A stretch of DNA of 64,000 nucleotides from Nocardia iowensis (GTDB lineage Bacteria; Actinomycetota; Actinomycetes; Mycobacteriales; Mycobacteriaceae): assembly GCF_019222765.1 (NCBI RefSeq), contig NZ_CP078145.1, forward strand, positions 124,001 through 188,000. Direction: 5' to 3'. The notes below the pieces were generated by a model. It saw nothing but the letters and a program-made list of their open reading frames with translations. It had not been told where the DNA came from and made no database searches. A program made the position numbers and the translations under genes. Positions 36,955 to 46,900 of the stretch are shown here, in pieces. Numbering within the stretch: position 1 is the first letter of the stretch; every line of letters begins with the position of its first letter.

Positions 36955-38826
36955 GTGGCAGGGATTCGGCGCGGCAGATGGGGGAGACGCGAGCGTCGCG
37001 GCGCGCGGCCGGCTCGCGGGCGGTTAGCGGTGCTCGCGACCGCCCTGGTGATTCCATTGGCGGCGGGCGTTTCGCCCGCGGTCGCGCAGCCCGCCGCTAC
37101 CCCGGAAGCCGCCGCCCCGGCGACTGTGCAGAAGGTGATCTGGCTGACCGATCGCCGGGTCGCGCTGTGGATCAACTCGCCGTCGATGGCCACGCCGATC
37201 CAGGTGCAGTTGCTGCTGGCCAGGGACTGGAACACCCGCCCCGACGCGCGCTTCCCGGTGCTGTACCTGCTCGACGGCCTGCGGGCCACCGATGAGGAGA
37301 GCGGCTGGACCAAGGACGCCGGTGCCGTCGATTTCTTCGCCGACAAGAACGTCACCGTCGTGCTGCCGATCGGCGGTCAGTCCAGCTTCTACTCCGACTG
37401 GCTACAACCGGACAACGGCAAGAACTACAAGTGGGAAACCTTCCTGACCAAGGAGTTGCCCCCGCTGCTCGAGGGTGCCTGGCGGGCAACGGATGTCCGT
37501 GGCATGGAAGGACTTTCGATGGGTGGCACGGCGGCCATGTTCCTGGCCGCGCGCAACCCCGGCTTCGCCAAATACGCCGCGTCCTACTCGGGCTTTCTCA
37601 CCACCACCACCATCGGCATGCCGCAGGCCATCGAGTTCGCCATGCGCGAAGCGGGCGGTTTCGACGTCGGCGCCATGTGGGGCCCGCCGACCAGCCCGGA
37701 ATGGGCCGCGCACGATCCGTACACGCTGGCCGAGAAGCTGAAGGGTGTCGCCCTCTACGTCTCCAGTGGCAGCGGCGCGAGCGGTCCGTTCGACCAGGCG
37801 TCGAGCATCCCCGGGGTCAGCACCAACTACGCGGGCATGGGGCTGGAGATCCTGTCCCGGCTCACCTCGCAGAACTTCGTCACCAAACTCGGCAAGCTGG
37901 CGATCCCGGCCCAGGTGAATTACCGCCCGTCCGGTACGCACTCCTGGCCGTACTGGGACTTCGAGATGCGTCAGTCCTGGACCCAGGCCGCGTCCGCGCT
38001 CGGCACCGACCCGGGCAAGCCCGCGTGCACCGCCTCGGGCCAGATCGCCACGGTGGCCGGCGCCAACGGCTGGCTCGGTGACTGTCTGACCGGCGAGTAC
38101 CCGGTGGCCGGCGGGGTGGCGCAAGACTTCCGGTCCGGCCGGGTCTTTTTCGCACAGGGCGGCGGCGCGCACCCGGTCGGCGGCATGATCGGCGGCGGGT
38201 ATCAGGCCGCACTCGGCCCCGGCGGGCCGCTCGGGCTGCCGACCGGCGACGAACGCGGACTGCCCGACGGCAAGGGCAGAATGCAGACCTTCCAGAACGG
38301 CTCGCTCTACTGGACGCCGCAGACCGGCGCCCAGGTGGTGCGCGGCGCCATCCTCGACGAGTGGGGCAAGCAGGGCTACGAGGGCGGGCCCGCGGGCTAT
38401 CCCATCGCACCCGAGGTCACGACGCCGAACCGGGACGGCGCCGTGCAGGCCTTCGAGAACGGCCCGTTCTACTACAGTGCCAAGACCGGTGTGCACCGGG
38501 TGCAGGGCATGATCCTGGGCAAGTACGCCGAAATGGGTTACGAGAACAGCTGGCTCGGCTTCCCCGCCGCCGAGGAGCAGCCGCTGAAGGACCTCGGCCG
38601 GTACAGCCGTTTCGAGGGCGGCAATATCTATTGGAGCCCGCTGTCGGGTGCGTGGGCCGTGCGCAACGGCCCGATCATGGAGGCCTGGCAGGTGCTCGGC
38701 TATGAGAATGGCAAGCTCGGGTATCCGATCAGCGACGAGTTCCCCGTCCCCGGGGGTGTGCAGCAGAACTTCCAAACCGGGTTCATCATTGTGCGAGATG
38801 GCAAACCGGAGGTTCACGGCCTTTAA
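36955..38826 (+). CDS. Antigen 85-type mycolyltransferase fused to LGFP repeats (paralogue 5)
   Basis: This 623-residue protein has an Arg-rich start and signal peptide (hydrophobic about 22-45). An antigen 85 domain follows to about residue 345: nucleophile GLSMGGTAAM, acid in MGLEILSRLTSQNF, His in GTHSWPYWDFEM. Four LGFP-type repeats run from about 380 to 620, each with a segment like LGFP/LGLP/AGYP/LGYP and a following G-x-(I/L)YW-type strand. Two cysteines (near 358 and 375) may pair. The architecture recalls the corynebacterial PS1-type mycolyltransferases with LGFP repeats, so the C-terminus probably binds the wall. Start is GTG at 36955. Confidence 0.92.
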   Translation: MAGIRRGRWGRRERRGARPARGRLAVLATALVIPLAAGVSPAVAQPAATPEAAAPATVQKVIWLTDRRVALWINSPSMATPIQVQLLLARDWNTRPDARFPVLYLLDGLRATDEESGWTKDAGAVDFFADKNVTVVLPIGGQSSFYSDWLQPDNGKNYKWETFLTKELPPLLEGAWRATDVRGMEGLSMGGTAAMFLAARNPGFAKYAASYSGFLTTTTIGMPQAIEFAMREAGGFDVGAMWGPPTSPEWAAHDPYTLAEKLKGVALYVSSGSGASGPFDQASSIPGVSTNYAGMGLEILSRLTSQNFVTKLGKLAIPAQVNYRPSGTHSWPYWDFEMRQSWTQAASALGTDPGKPACTASGQIATVAGANGWLGDCLTGEYPVAGGVAQDFRSGRVFFAQGGGAHPVGGMIGGGYQAALGPGGPLGLPTGDERGLPDGKGRMQTFQNGSLYWTPQTGAQVVRGAILDEWGKQGYEGGPAGYPIAPEVTTPNRDGAVQAFENGPFYYSAKTGVHRVQGMILGKYAEMGYENSWLGFPAAEEQPLKDLGRYSRFEGGNIYWSPLSGAWAVRNGPIMEAWQVLGYENGKLGYPISDEFPVPGGVQQNFQTGFIIVRDGKPEVHGL

Positions 38827-38927
38827 ATCGGACCGGTCTGTTTGTTGTCTGCCCCCGGTTGCTCAGGTCTTGCCGCTAGCCTGGTGGGCGACCTCCCCCG
38901 TTTGCGAACAGATCGAGGACAGAATTC

Positions 38928-39458
38928 ATGCAGAGGACCCGTGGAAAGGTATTCGGCGTTGTTGTGGCGATCGCCGCTACCGGCCTGCTTGCCGCCTGTG
39001 GCGGCAACGACTCGACCGCGTCGAGCACGCCGACGCTGACCCGCACCACGGCGGCGACGCAGCCGCCCGCCTCGTCCACCACCAGCGCGGACACCGGACA
39101 GCAGGCGCCGGCCCCCGAACCCGAGCAGACGCCGGAAGCCACGGTGGCACCCGAGCGGCCCCAGCCGGTGCCCGCCGAAGCGGCGCCGCCCGCCGACACC
39201 TCGAAGCTCAGCGACAAGGACAAGAAGTACCTCGACGCGCTGAAGCAGCAGGGCGTCACCCCGTCCACCCCTGATATCGCGCTGAGCGTGGCGAACTACG
39301 TCTGCCAGGGCAGCGCGTCCGGTGCGTCCGATCAGGACCTGATGACCTTCGTGAGCGCGATGGCCGGTTCCGATCCGTCCTTCGATCCGGCGAAGATGCC
39401 GGTGGAGAAGGCCGGGCAGATCTACATCAGCGCCGCGAAGCAGACGTACTGCCAGTGA
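38928..39458 (+). CDS. DUF732-domain lipoprotein
   Basis: This 176-residue protein has a lipoprotein signal with lipobox LAAC (Cys near residue 24), then a low-complexity Thr/Pro/Glu linker (about 30-85). A DUF732 domain of about 85 residues with two cysteines ends the protein ([18 protein letters not shown] to the terminal TYC). DUF732 proteins are common secreted actinobacterial proteins of unknown function. The stop overlaps the cutinase-like gene by 4 bp, so translation is coupled to it. Confidence 0.85.
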   Translation: MQRTRGKVFGVVVAIAATGLLAACGGNDSTASSTPTLTRTTAATQPPASSTTSADTGQQAPAPEPEQTPEATVAPERPQPVPAEAAPPADTSKLSDKDKKYLDALKQQGVTPSTPDIALSVANYVCQGSASGASDQDLMTFVSAMAGSDPSFDPAKMPVEKAGQIYISAAKQTYCQ

Positions 39459-40441
39459 GTGCGCGCCGCGGTTCGACATCCCGCCGGTCGCGGCCGGTGG
39501 GATGTCTCCTGCTGATCGGGATCCCCATCCTGATCATCGTCGTGGTGCTGCTGCTGTGGTACCTGCTCGCCGGGCTGCTGCGCCAGCCGAAGCCGGGGCC
39601 GAAGCCGCCGAAGGAGCCGACCTCACAGTCGGCGACCTGTCCGGATGTGCAGATGATCTCGGTGCCCGGCACCTGGGAGTCCAACAGCAACGACGACCCG
39701 CACAATCCGACCGCGAACCCGGTATCGCTGATGCTCAACATCTCCAACCCGGTCGAGCAGCGGTTCCCGAAGGAACGGCTGGACGTGTACACCGTCCCGT
39801 ACGTCGCGCAGTTCTCCAATCCGATCGCGATCCCGCCGGACGGTCAGCAGTCCTACAACAACAGCCGGTCCGAGGGCACACAGCGGATGGTCGACGCGAT
39901 GCAGGCGCGATACCGCGAATGTCCGCTGACCACCTACGTGATCGCCGGGTTCTCCCAGGGCGCGGTGATCGCGGGCGATGTGGCCTCGCAGATCGGCGCG
40001 GGCAAGGGTCCGGTCCCGGCCAACAAGGTGCTCGGCGTGACGCTCATTTCGGATGGTCGGCGCACCGGGGATACGGGTCCGGGCCAGCCCATCCAGATCG
40101 GTGCGGTGCCACCGGGGGTCGGTGCCGAGGTCGCGCTGAAGGGCCTCAACGTGCCGGGCATCACCATGACCGGGCCGCGACCCGGCGGCTTCGGTGAACT
40201 GGCCGATCGCACCTACACCATCTGCGCGCAGGGCGACCTGATCTGCGACGCACCGCGAGAAGCGTTGAGCCCGTGGAACATCATGGGCAGCGTCGGCGCA
40301 CTGGTGCGCGCGGCGGGCAATCCGGTGCACGCGCTGTACAACGGTTTCGTCGTCGACGAGAACGGGACCACCTCCACCCAGTGGACCGTCAACTGGGCGA
40401 ACGGTCTCGTCGAATCCGCGCCGCATCCACCACATTCGTGA
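39455..40441 (+). CDS. Cutinase-family phospholipase/thioesterase, Rv3802c-like
   Basis: This 328-residue protein has an N-terminal membrane anchor (about residues 16-36), a short Pro/Lys linker and a cutinase domain. The catalytic Ser is in [10 protein letters not shown], the Asp in CAQGDLICD and the His in NPVHALYNG. Rv3802c is an essential mycobacterial wall lipase/thioesterase placed between fbp genes and fadD32, exactly as here. It is thought to act on mycolic-acid metabolism or envelope phospholipids. Start is GTG at 39455, overlapping the DUF732 gene. Confidence 0.9.
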   Translation: MSARRGSTSRRSRPVGCLLLIGIPILIIVVVLLLWYLLAGLLRQPKPGPKPPKEPTSQSATCPDVQMISVPGTWESNSNDDPHNPTANPVSLMLNISNPVEQRFPKERLDVYTVPYVAQFSNPIAIPPDGQQSYNNSRSEGTQRMVDAMQARYRECPLTTYVIAGFSQGAVIAGDVASQIGAGKGPVPANKVLGVTLISDGRRTGDTGPGQPIQIGAVPPGVGAEVALKGLNVPGITMTGPRPGGFGELADRTYTICAQGDLICDAPREALSPWNIMGSVGALVRAAGNPVHALYNGFVVDENGTTSTQWTVNWANGLVESAPHPPHS

Positions 40442-40517
40442 GCGAGCGTCAGCGAGCGAACCGAAGATGCAGCGCGTTCTTCGCACGACGGAGCCGAGCG
40501 TTAGCGAGGTGGTGTCG
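40440..40517 (+). repeat. Dispersed intergenic repeat, copy B
   Basis: This copy has the same ends as the element at 28491-28564: GAGCG-TC-AGCGAGCGAA at the left and GACGGAGCCGAGCG-TT-AGCGAGGTGG-GTC at the right. Its left end overlaps the cutinase-like stop codon. The right end leads into a GTG that opens only an 18-codon frame, so unlike copy A it serves no obvious gene start. Confidence 0.75.
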
Positions 40518-40710
40518 TGAGAAGTCACAGGCAATACCCGGGTCGGCACGCAGTACACCCAGTACTGCCGTGACAAGCGCGACTCCGGTTGGCCGGCACG
40601 CTGTAAAGTGCGCTGGTGATCGCGACGCAGGCAACCCCGACTCCGCGCTCGGGGCATGACCGGCCTGCACCATCGCGCCCGAATTTCCTTACAGCCAGGA
40701 GCATGAGTTC

Positions 40711-41730
40711 ATGACAGAAGCCGCCGCACCAGCCGGTGAGTCGACCGCGCTTGGTACGCCGTTGCGCAGCTTCCGCTTCGCGGCAGCCGGCGAGGGAAAT
40801 AAGCAAGAAGGTGGCGCCCGCAAGTTCATCCAGACGGCGCAACAGGCCGAGGAGTACGGCTTCGACACCTTCGTCGTGCCCGATCACCTGGGTGACCAGA
40901 TCGGCCCGATCGCGGCCCTCGGCGCGCTGACCCAGGCCACCGAGAAGATCCGCCTCGGAACATCGGTGCTGGCCAACGGTTTCCGGCACCCCGTGGTGCT
41001 GGCCAAGGATCTGGCCACCATCGACGTGCTGTCCAAAGGCAGGCTCGAGGTCGGCCTCGGCGCGGGCTGGAAGCAGGACGAGTTCGTCGCCGCGGGCCTG
41101 CCCTACGAGACGCCCGGCGTTCGGCTGGCGAAGCTCGACGAGGCGCTGACCATCCTGGACGTGCTGCTGCGCGGTCAGGAATGCACCTTCGAGGGCAAGT
41201 ACTACCAGGTGCGCGGGGTCAAGGGCACGCCTCGGCCGCGGCAGGGTCCGCGTCCGCCGATCTGCACCGGCGGTGGCGGCCCGAAGATGCTGCGGCTGGC
41301 GGCCAAGCACGCCGACATCATCTCCGTCGTGCCGGTGACCACCAAGAACGGTAAAGGCCTCTTGTCGGGCATCACGCTCGAGAAGACGATCGAGAAGGTG
41401 AACCTGATCCGGGAAGCCGCCGGTGACCGGTTCGCCGACATCGAGCTGAACTGGGCCATCACCGCCATCGTGATCACCGACGATCGCGAGAAGACCGCTG
41501 AGATGGCGCTTTCCGCGATCGAGCGGGGCCTGCACCCGGATCTCGAGGTGGACGTGAAGCTTTCGGTCGAGGACATCCTCAACTCGCCGTATGTGGCCAT
41601 CGGCAGCTTCGAGGAAATCGCCGAGCAGATCCGTCGTGTGCGCCAACTCACCTCGATGTCGTATGTCGGGGTCTTTCCCACCCAGATGGACGCATTCGCC
41701 CCCGTTATTCCCCTGCTGCGAGACGAGTGA
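40711..41730 (+). CDS. LLM-class F420-dependent oxidoreductase
   Basis: This 339-residue luciferase-like TIM-barrel protein has characteristic segments FVVPDHLGDQIGP, LGTSVLANGFRHPVVLAKD, GRLEVGLGAGW and CTGGGGPKMLRLAAKHAD. It resembles the MSMEG_2516-type subgroup of F420 oxidoreductases. Cofactor F420 rather than FMN is inferred from the subgroup. It lies between the Rv3802c-like gene and fadD32, a position with no such gene in the M. tuberculosis cluster. The ATG at 40711 follows CAGGAGC. The substrate is unknown; a mycolate or fatty-acyl role is only a positional guess. Confidence 0.86.
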   Translation: MTEAAAPAGESTALGTPLRSFRFAAAGEGNKQEGGARKFIQTAQQAEEYGFDTFVVPDHLGDQIGPIAALGALTQATEKIRLGTSVLANGFRHPVVLAKDLATIDVLSKGRLEVGLGAGWKQDEFVAAGLPYETPGVRLAKLDEALTILDVLLRGQECTFEGKYYQVRGVKGTPRPRQGPRPPICTGGGGPKMLRLAAKHADIISVVPVTTKNGKGLLSGITLEKTIEKVNLIREAAGDRFADIELNWAITAIVITDDREKTAEMALSAIERGLHPDLEVDVKLSVEDILNSPYVAIGSFEEIAEQIRRVRQLTSMSYVGVFPTQMDAFAPVIPLLRDE

Positions 41731-41921
41731 GCCGGTCTTCTCTGTAACATGACTCTGGTTTGAGTACATCTAGCCGATAGCGGTCACCGCGCAGACCGCC
41801 CAATAACTGCAGGCTGACTCGGGCACTTGGAGCCACCCGCGGGCGAAAGCGAGTCGGGGCCCCACAGATAACAGCGGCGTTGTCGCCGTCTTGCTGTGCG
41901 TGCCTCGGAGGAGAAGAAGGA

Positions 41922-43835
41922 ATGGAAGAGACTTTCGACGACTACCTGGACGAGACCGGGAACATCCGAATTCCCGAGGATCACACCCTGGTCGATCACG
42001 TCGAGAAGCACACCCGGAACGACGCGAACACCCTGGCGTACCGCTACATCGATTACTCGCGTGAGCGTGATGGCGAGGCGCAGGAACTGACGTGGCGTGA
42101 GTTCGGCATTCGGCTGCGCGCGGTGGCCGCTCGACTGCAGCAGGTGACAAACCCGGGCGACCGGGTCGCGATCCTGGCCCCCCAGGGTCTGGATTACGTG
42201 ATCTCCTTCTTCGCCGCGATCTACGCCGGCACCATCTCGGTGCCGCTGTTCGACCCGGACGAGCCAGGCCACACCGATCGCCTGCACGCCGTGCTCGGCG
42301 ACTGCGAGCCCGCCGCCATCCTGACCGCCAGCTCCTCGGCGGCCGGTGTGCGTCAGTTCTTCCGTGCGCTGCCCGCCGCGCAGCGACCGCGCATCATCGC
42401 GGTCGACGCCATCCCGGACAGCGTCGGCGAAGGCTGGGTGCGCCCGGACATCGCGATCGATGACATCGCCTACCTGCAGTACACCTCGGGCTCGACCCGT
42501 ACCCCGGCCGGTGTGGAGATCACCCACCGCGCGGTCGGCACCAACCTGCTGCAGATGGTGGACGCGATCAACCTGGACTGGAACTCGCGCGGCGTCACGT
42601 GGCTGCCGCTGTTCCACGACATGGGCCTGCTGACGGTGATCCTGCCCGCGGTCGGCGGCAAGTACATCACCATCATGTCGCCGAGTGCGTTCGTCCGCCG
42701 TCCGTACCGTTGGATCAAGGAACTCGCCGCGCAGTCCGACGGCGCCGGAACCTTCGCCGCAGCACCGAATTTCGCGTTCGAGCACGCCGCGGCGCGCGGC
42801 CTGCCGAAGAACGGCGAGTCGCTCGATCTGTCGAACGTGATCGGCCTGATCAACGGCAGCGAGCCGGTCACCACTTCCTCGATGAAGAAGTTCAACGAGG
42901 CGTTCGCGCCCTACGGCCTACCCAAGACCGCGATCAAGCCGTGCTACGGCATGGCCGAGGCGACGCTGTTCGTGTCCGCGACCAAGGCCGAGGACGAAGC
43001 CAAGGTCACCTACGTCGACCGGCACGAGCTGAACGCGGGCCGGATGGTCAAGGTCGAGCCCGGCTCGGAGAACGCCATCGCGCAGGTCTCCTGCGGTTAC
43101 GTCGCGCTGTCGCAGTGGGCCGTGATCGTCGATCCGGAGACCGTCGAGGCCGACGGGGGCCGCGAGCTACCCGACGGCCGGGTCGGTGAGATCTGGCTGC
43201 ACGGCAACAACATGGGCATCGGCTACTGGGGCAGGCCGGACGAAACCGCCGCGACCTTCCAGAACAAGGTGCCGCACCGGCTGCCCGAGGGCAGCCACGC
43301 CGAAGGCGCCGACCACGACGCCAACTGGATGCGCACCGGCGACTACGGCGTGTACCTCGACGGCGAGCTGTACATCACCGGGCGGGTGAAGGACCTGGTC
43401 ATCGTCGACGGCCGCAACCATTACCCGCAGGATCTGGAGTTCTCCGCGCAGGAAGCCTCGAAGGCGCTACGCCCCGGCTTCGTCGCCGCGTTCTCGGTGC
43501 CCGCCAATCAGCTACCCGCGCTGGTGTTCGAACAGGGCAGCCATTCGGGACTGAAGTTCGACGCCGACGACGCCTCCGAGCAGCTGGTGATCGTGGCCGA
43601 GCGTGGGCCGGGTGCGGGCAAAGCCGATCCGCTACCCATCGCGGACGAGGTCCGCGCCGCCGTGGCCTCGCGCCACGGTGTCACCGTTCGAGACGTATTG
43701 CTGGTTCCCGCGGGTTCGATTCCGCGGACCTCCAGCGGCAAGATCGCCCGGCGGGCCTGCAAGGCCGCCTATCTGGAGGGAACGCTGCGGGGTGGTTACA
43801 TCCAGCAGGCATTCCCCGATGCACCGGAAGAGTAA
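41922..43835 (+). CDS. fadD32: Long-chain fatty acyl-AMP ligase FadD32
   Basis: This 637-residue adenylating enzyme activates the meromycolic acid as acyl-AMP and loads it onto the N-terminal ACP of Pks13. It shows the AMP-binding motif [15 protein letters not shown] (about residues 187-201), [21 protein letters not shown], and [17 protein letters not shown]. The family usually keeps the FAAL-specific insertion and the RxxxxxK region near [12 protein letters not shown] at the C-terminus. GGAGGAGAAGAAGGA precedes the ATG at 41922. It is followed 73 bp later by pks13. Confidence 0.95.
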   Translation: MEETFDDYLDETGNIRIPEDHTLVDHVEKHTRNDANTLAYRYIDYSRERDGEAQELTWREFGIRLRAVAARLQQVTNPGDRVAILAPQGLDYVISFFAAIYAGTISVPLFDPDEPGHTDRLHAVLGDCEPAAILTASSSAAGVRQFFRALPAAQRPRIIAVDAIPDSVGEGWVRPDIAIDDIAYLQYTSGSTRTPAGVEITHRAVGTNLLQMVDAINLDWNSRGVTWLPLFHDMGLLTVILPAVGGKYITIMSPSAFVRRPYRWIKELAAQSDGAGTFAAAPNFAFEHAAARGLPKNGESLDLSNVIGLINGSEPVTTSSMKKFNEAFAPYGLPKTAIKPCYGMAEATLFVSATKAEDEAKVTYVDRHELNAGRMVKVEPGSENAIAQVSCGYVALSQWAVIVDPETVEADGGRELPDGRVGEIWLHGNNMGIGYWGRPDETAATFQNKVPHRLPEGSHAEGADHDANWMRTGDYGVYLDGELYITGRVKDLVIVDGRNHYPQDLEFSAQEASKALRPGFVAAFSVPANQLPALVFEQGSHSGLKFDADDASEQLVIVAERGPGAGKADPLPIADEVRAAVASRHGVTVRDVLLVPAGSIPRTSSGKIARRACKAAYLEGTLRGGYIQQAFPDAPEE

Positions 43836-43908
43836 TTGCCCAGGGGTGCCCTCGGACAGCCGACATTCGCGGCGCGCCCGGTACGCAGACAGGTAGCTTG
43901 AGGAATTG

Positions 43909-46900
43909 ATGGCTGACAACGAGGGCACGTCCAGCACGACGACCGATACTCTGCCCGCCGACGCGGACGCCGACCGGGCTCCGGCGCAGGTGACCGCCGC
44001 CTCCAGCGAGGCTTCCGGCGCGCAGACCGATATGACGGTCGCCGAGCTGCGGGACTGGCTGCGTAACTGGGTTGCCGAGGCGACCGGGCAGCCGATCGAG
44101 CAGATCACGGTCGATCGGCCGATGGAGGAGTTCGGGCTCGCGTCGCGCGACGCGATCGCTCTCGGCGGTGACATCGAGGAACTGACCGGTGTGGTGCTGA
44201 CGGCGACCGTCGTTTACCAGCATCCGACGATCGCCTCGCTGGCCGAGGTGGTCATCAACGGAGAGCCGGAAAGCGTGGAAGACGCTTCCGGCGACTCCTT
44301 CTATACGGCGGGCTACCAGCCGAACGACGCGCACGACATCGCCATCGTCGGCCTGTCGACCCGGCTGCCCGGTGCGGGCGATACGCCGGAGTCGACCTGG
44401 GAGTTCCTGATCAATCGCGGCGACGCGATTCGCGAACTGCCCGAGGGTCGTTGGGGCGAGTTCGCCACGGACCCGAATGCGGCCGCGGCCATCGCCGCCG
44501 CCAACACCCTCGGCGGATATCTGGACCAAGACGTGGTCAAGGGCTTCGACGCGGAGTTCTTCGCGATGTCGCCGATCGAGGTTGAGAGTGTCGATCCGCA
44601 GCAGCGCCTGATGATGGAGCTGACCTGGGAGGCGTTGGAGCACGCCAGGATTCCCGCGAGCGACCTCAAAGGCGCGCCGGTCGGCGTCTTCATCGGCACT
44701 TCCACCAGCGACTTCATGCTTGTCGCTGCGCTCGGGGTTGGCGACCAGGACCCGAACCGGCCCGCTTCGGCCGCCGCCTACGGGATCACGGGTGCGTCGT
44801 CCGGCATCATCTCTAACCGCGTTTCCTACTTCTACGACTTCCGCGGCCCCTCGGTCGCCGTCGACACCGCGTGCTCGTCCACGCTGGTGGCGGTACACCA
44901 GGCGGTGCGCGCGCTCCGTGAGGGCGACGCTGACCTGGCCCTGGCCGGTGGTGTGAACATGCTGCTCGCACCGATGGTCACACTGGGCTACGACTCGGTC
45001 GGCGCGGTCGCGAAGGACGGTCGTATCAAGGCGTTCTCCGCCGATGCCGATGGCATGGTCCGTTCCGAGGGTGCCGGGCTCATCGTGCTCAAGCGGCTCG
45101 CCGATGCGGAACGCGACGGTGATCGAATCATGGCCGTCATCAAGGGCTCCGCGATCAACTCCGACGGACGATCCAACGGTCTTGTCGCGCCGAACCCTGA
45201 TGCTCAGGCCGAGGTACTGCGCCGGGCATATCGGGACGCCGGCATCGTGCCGTCCACTGTCGACTACATCGAGGCGCATGGCACGGGAACGCTGCTCGGT
45301 GACCCGATCGAGGCGGACGCGCTCGGCCGGGTGGTCGGTCGTGGTCGTGACGACGACAAGCCCGCGCTGCTCGGATCGGCGAAGTCCAATTTCGGCCACC
45401 TGGAGTCCGCCGCCGGCGCGGCGAGCTTCGCCAAGATCGTGATGGCGTTGCAGCACAACGTTATTCCGCCGAACATCAACTTCGCGGGTCCGAACCCGTA
45501 CATCCCGTTCGACCAGGCCCGGTTGAAGGTTGTCGACCAGCCGACCGAATTCCCCCGCTACAGCGGCAAGGCGACGATCGGCGTCTCCGGCTTCGGCTTC
45601 GGTGGCACCAATGCGCATGTCGTTGTGCAGGAATACGTTCCGGCCTCGGCCGAGGTCGCGCCCGAGCCCGCCGCGCAGGTCGCCGCCTCGGCACTCGATG
45701 CCGACCTCGACGACGAGACGGCCGATGTGATCACGGAAGCGGACGCGGTGGCCGCCGACGAGCCCGCCGAGGCTCCCGCACCAGTCGCGGACGCCCAGCC
45801 GGTCGCGGAATCCATGGCGCCAGTAGCGGAGTGGACCGCCGAGCGCACCGAGCCGCTGCCGGTGATCCTGCCGGTCTCCGGCTATCTGCCCTCGCGCCGC
45901 CGCCGTGCCGCCGCCGAGCTGGCCGATTGGCTGGAATCCGAAGCGGGGCGCGATGCTTCGCTGGAGGACGTGGCGCGGTCGCTGGCCAAGCGCAGCCACT
46001 GGCGTTCGCGCGGTGTCGTGCTCGCCAAGACACACGAGGAGGCCGTCGCCGGTCTGCGTGCCATCGCGACGGGTAAGCCGGGCAACGGTGTGTTCACCGC
46101 CGACGCGCCCGCCACCATGGGTGCGGTCTGGGTGCTCTCCGGTTTCGGTGCGCAGCACCGGAAGATGGGCAAGGCGCTCTACCTGGAGAACTCGATCTTC
46201 GCCAAGGCCGTCGACGAGGTCGACGAACTGGTGCAGGACGAGGCCGGGTACTCGATCCGGGACATGTTCCTGGACGACAGCCAGGACTACAACGTCGGCA
46301 CCTCGCAGGTCGGCATCTTCACCATCCAGATCGGCCTTGCCGCGCTGCTGCGCGCGCACGGCGCGCAACCCGACGCGGTGGTCGGCCATTCGATGGGTGA
46401 GGTCGCCGAGGCCTACATCGCCGGTGGCCTGCCGCTCGAGGACGCGGTCCGAGTGATCTGCGCCCGCTCGCGCTTGATGCACGAGGGCGAGCAGATGATC
46501 ACCGACGACGACGTGCGCAATATGGCGCTCGTCGAGTACAGCGCCGAGGACATCGAGAAGCTGCTCACCGAGTACCCCGACGTCGAGGTCGGCGTATACG
46601 CCGCGCCCACCAACACGGTGATCGGCGGCCCGCGGGAGCAGGTCGAGGCGATCGTGGCGCGGGTCGAGACGGAGGGCAAGTTCGCCCGCATCCTGCAGAC
46701 CCGCGGCGCGGGCCACACCTCGCAGATGGACCCGCTGCTCGGTGAACTGGCCGCGGAGCTGGCCGGTATCGAACCGACCAAGCTGAAGACCGGCCTCTAC
46801 TCGACGGTGCACAAAGGCGAGTTCTACCGCCCGGGCAACGACCCGATTCACACCGAGGACTACTGGGTCAAGAACATGCGCGGCAGCGTGTACTTCACCA

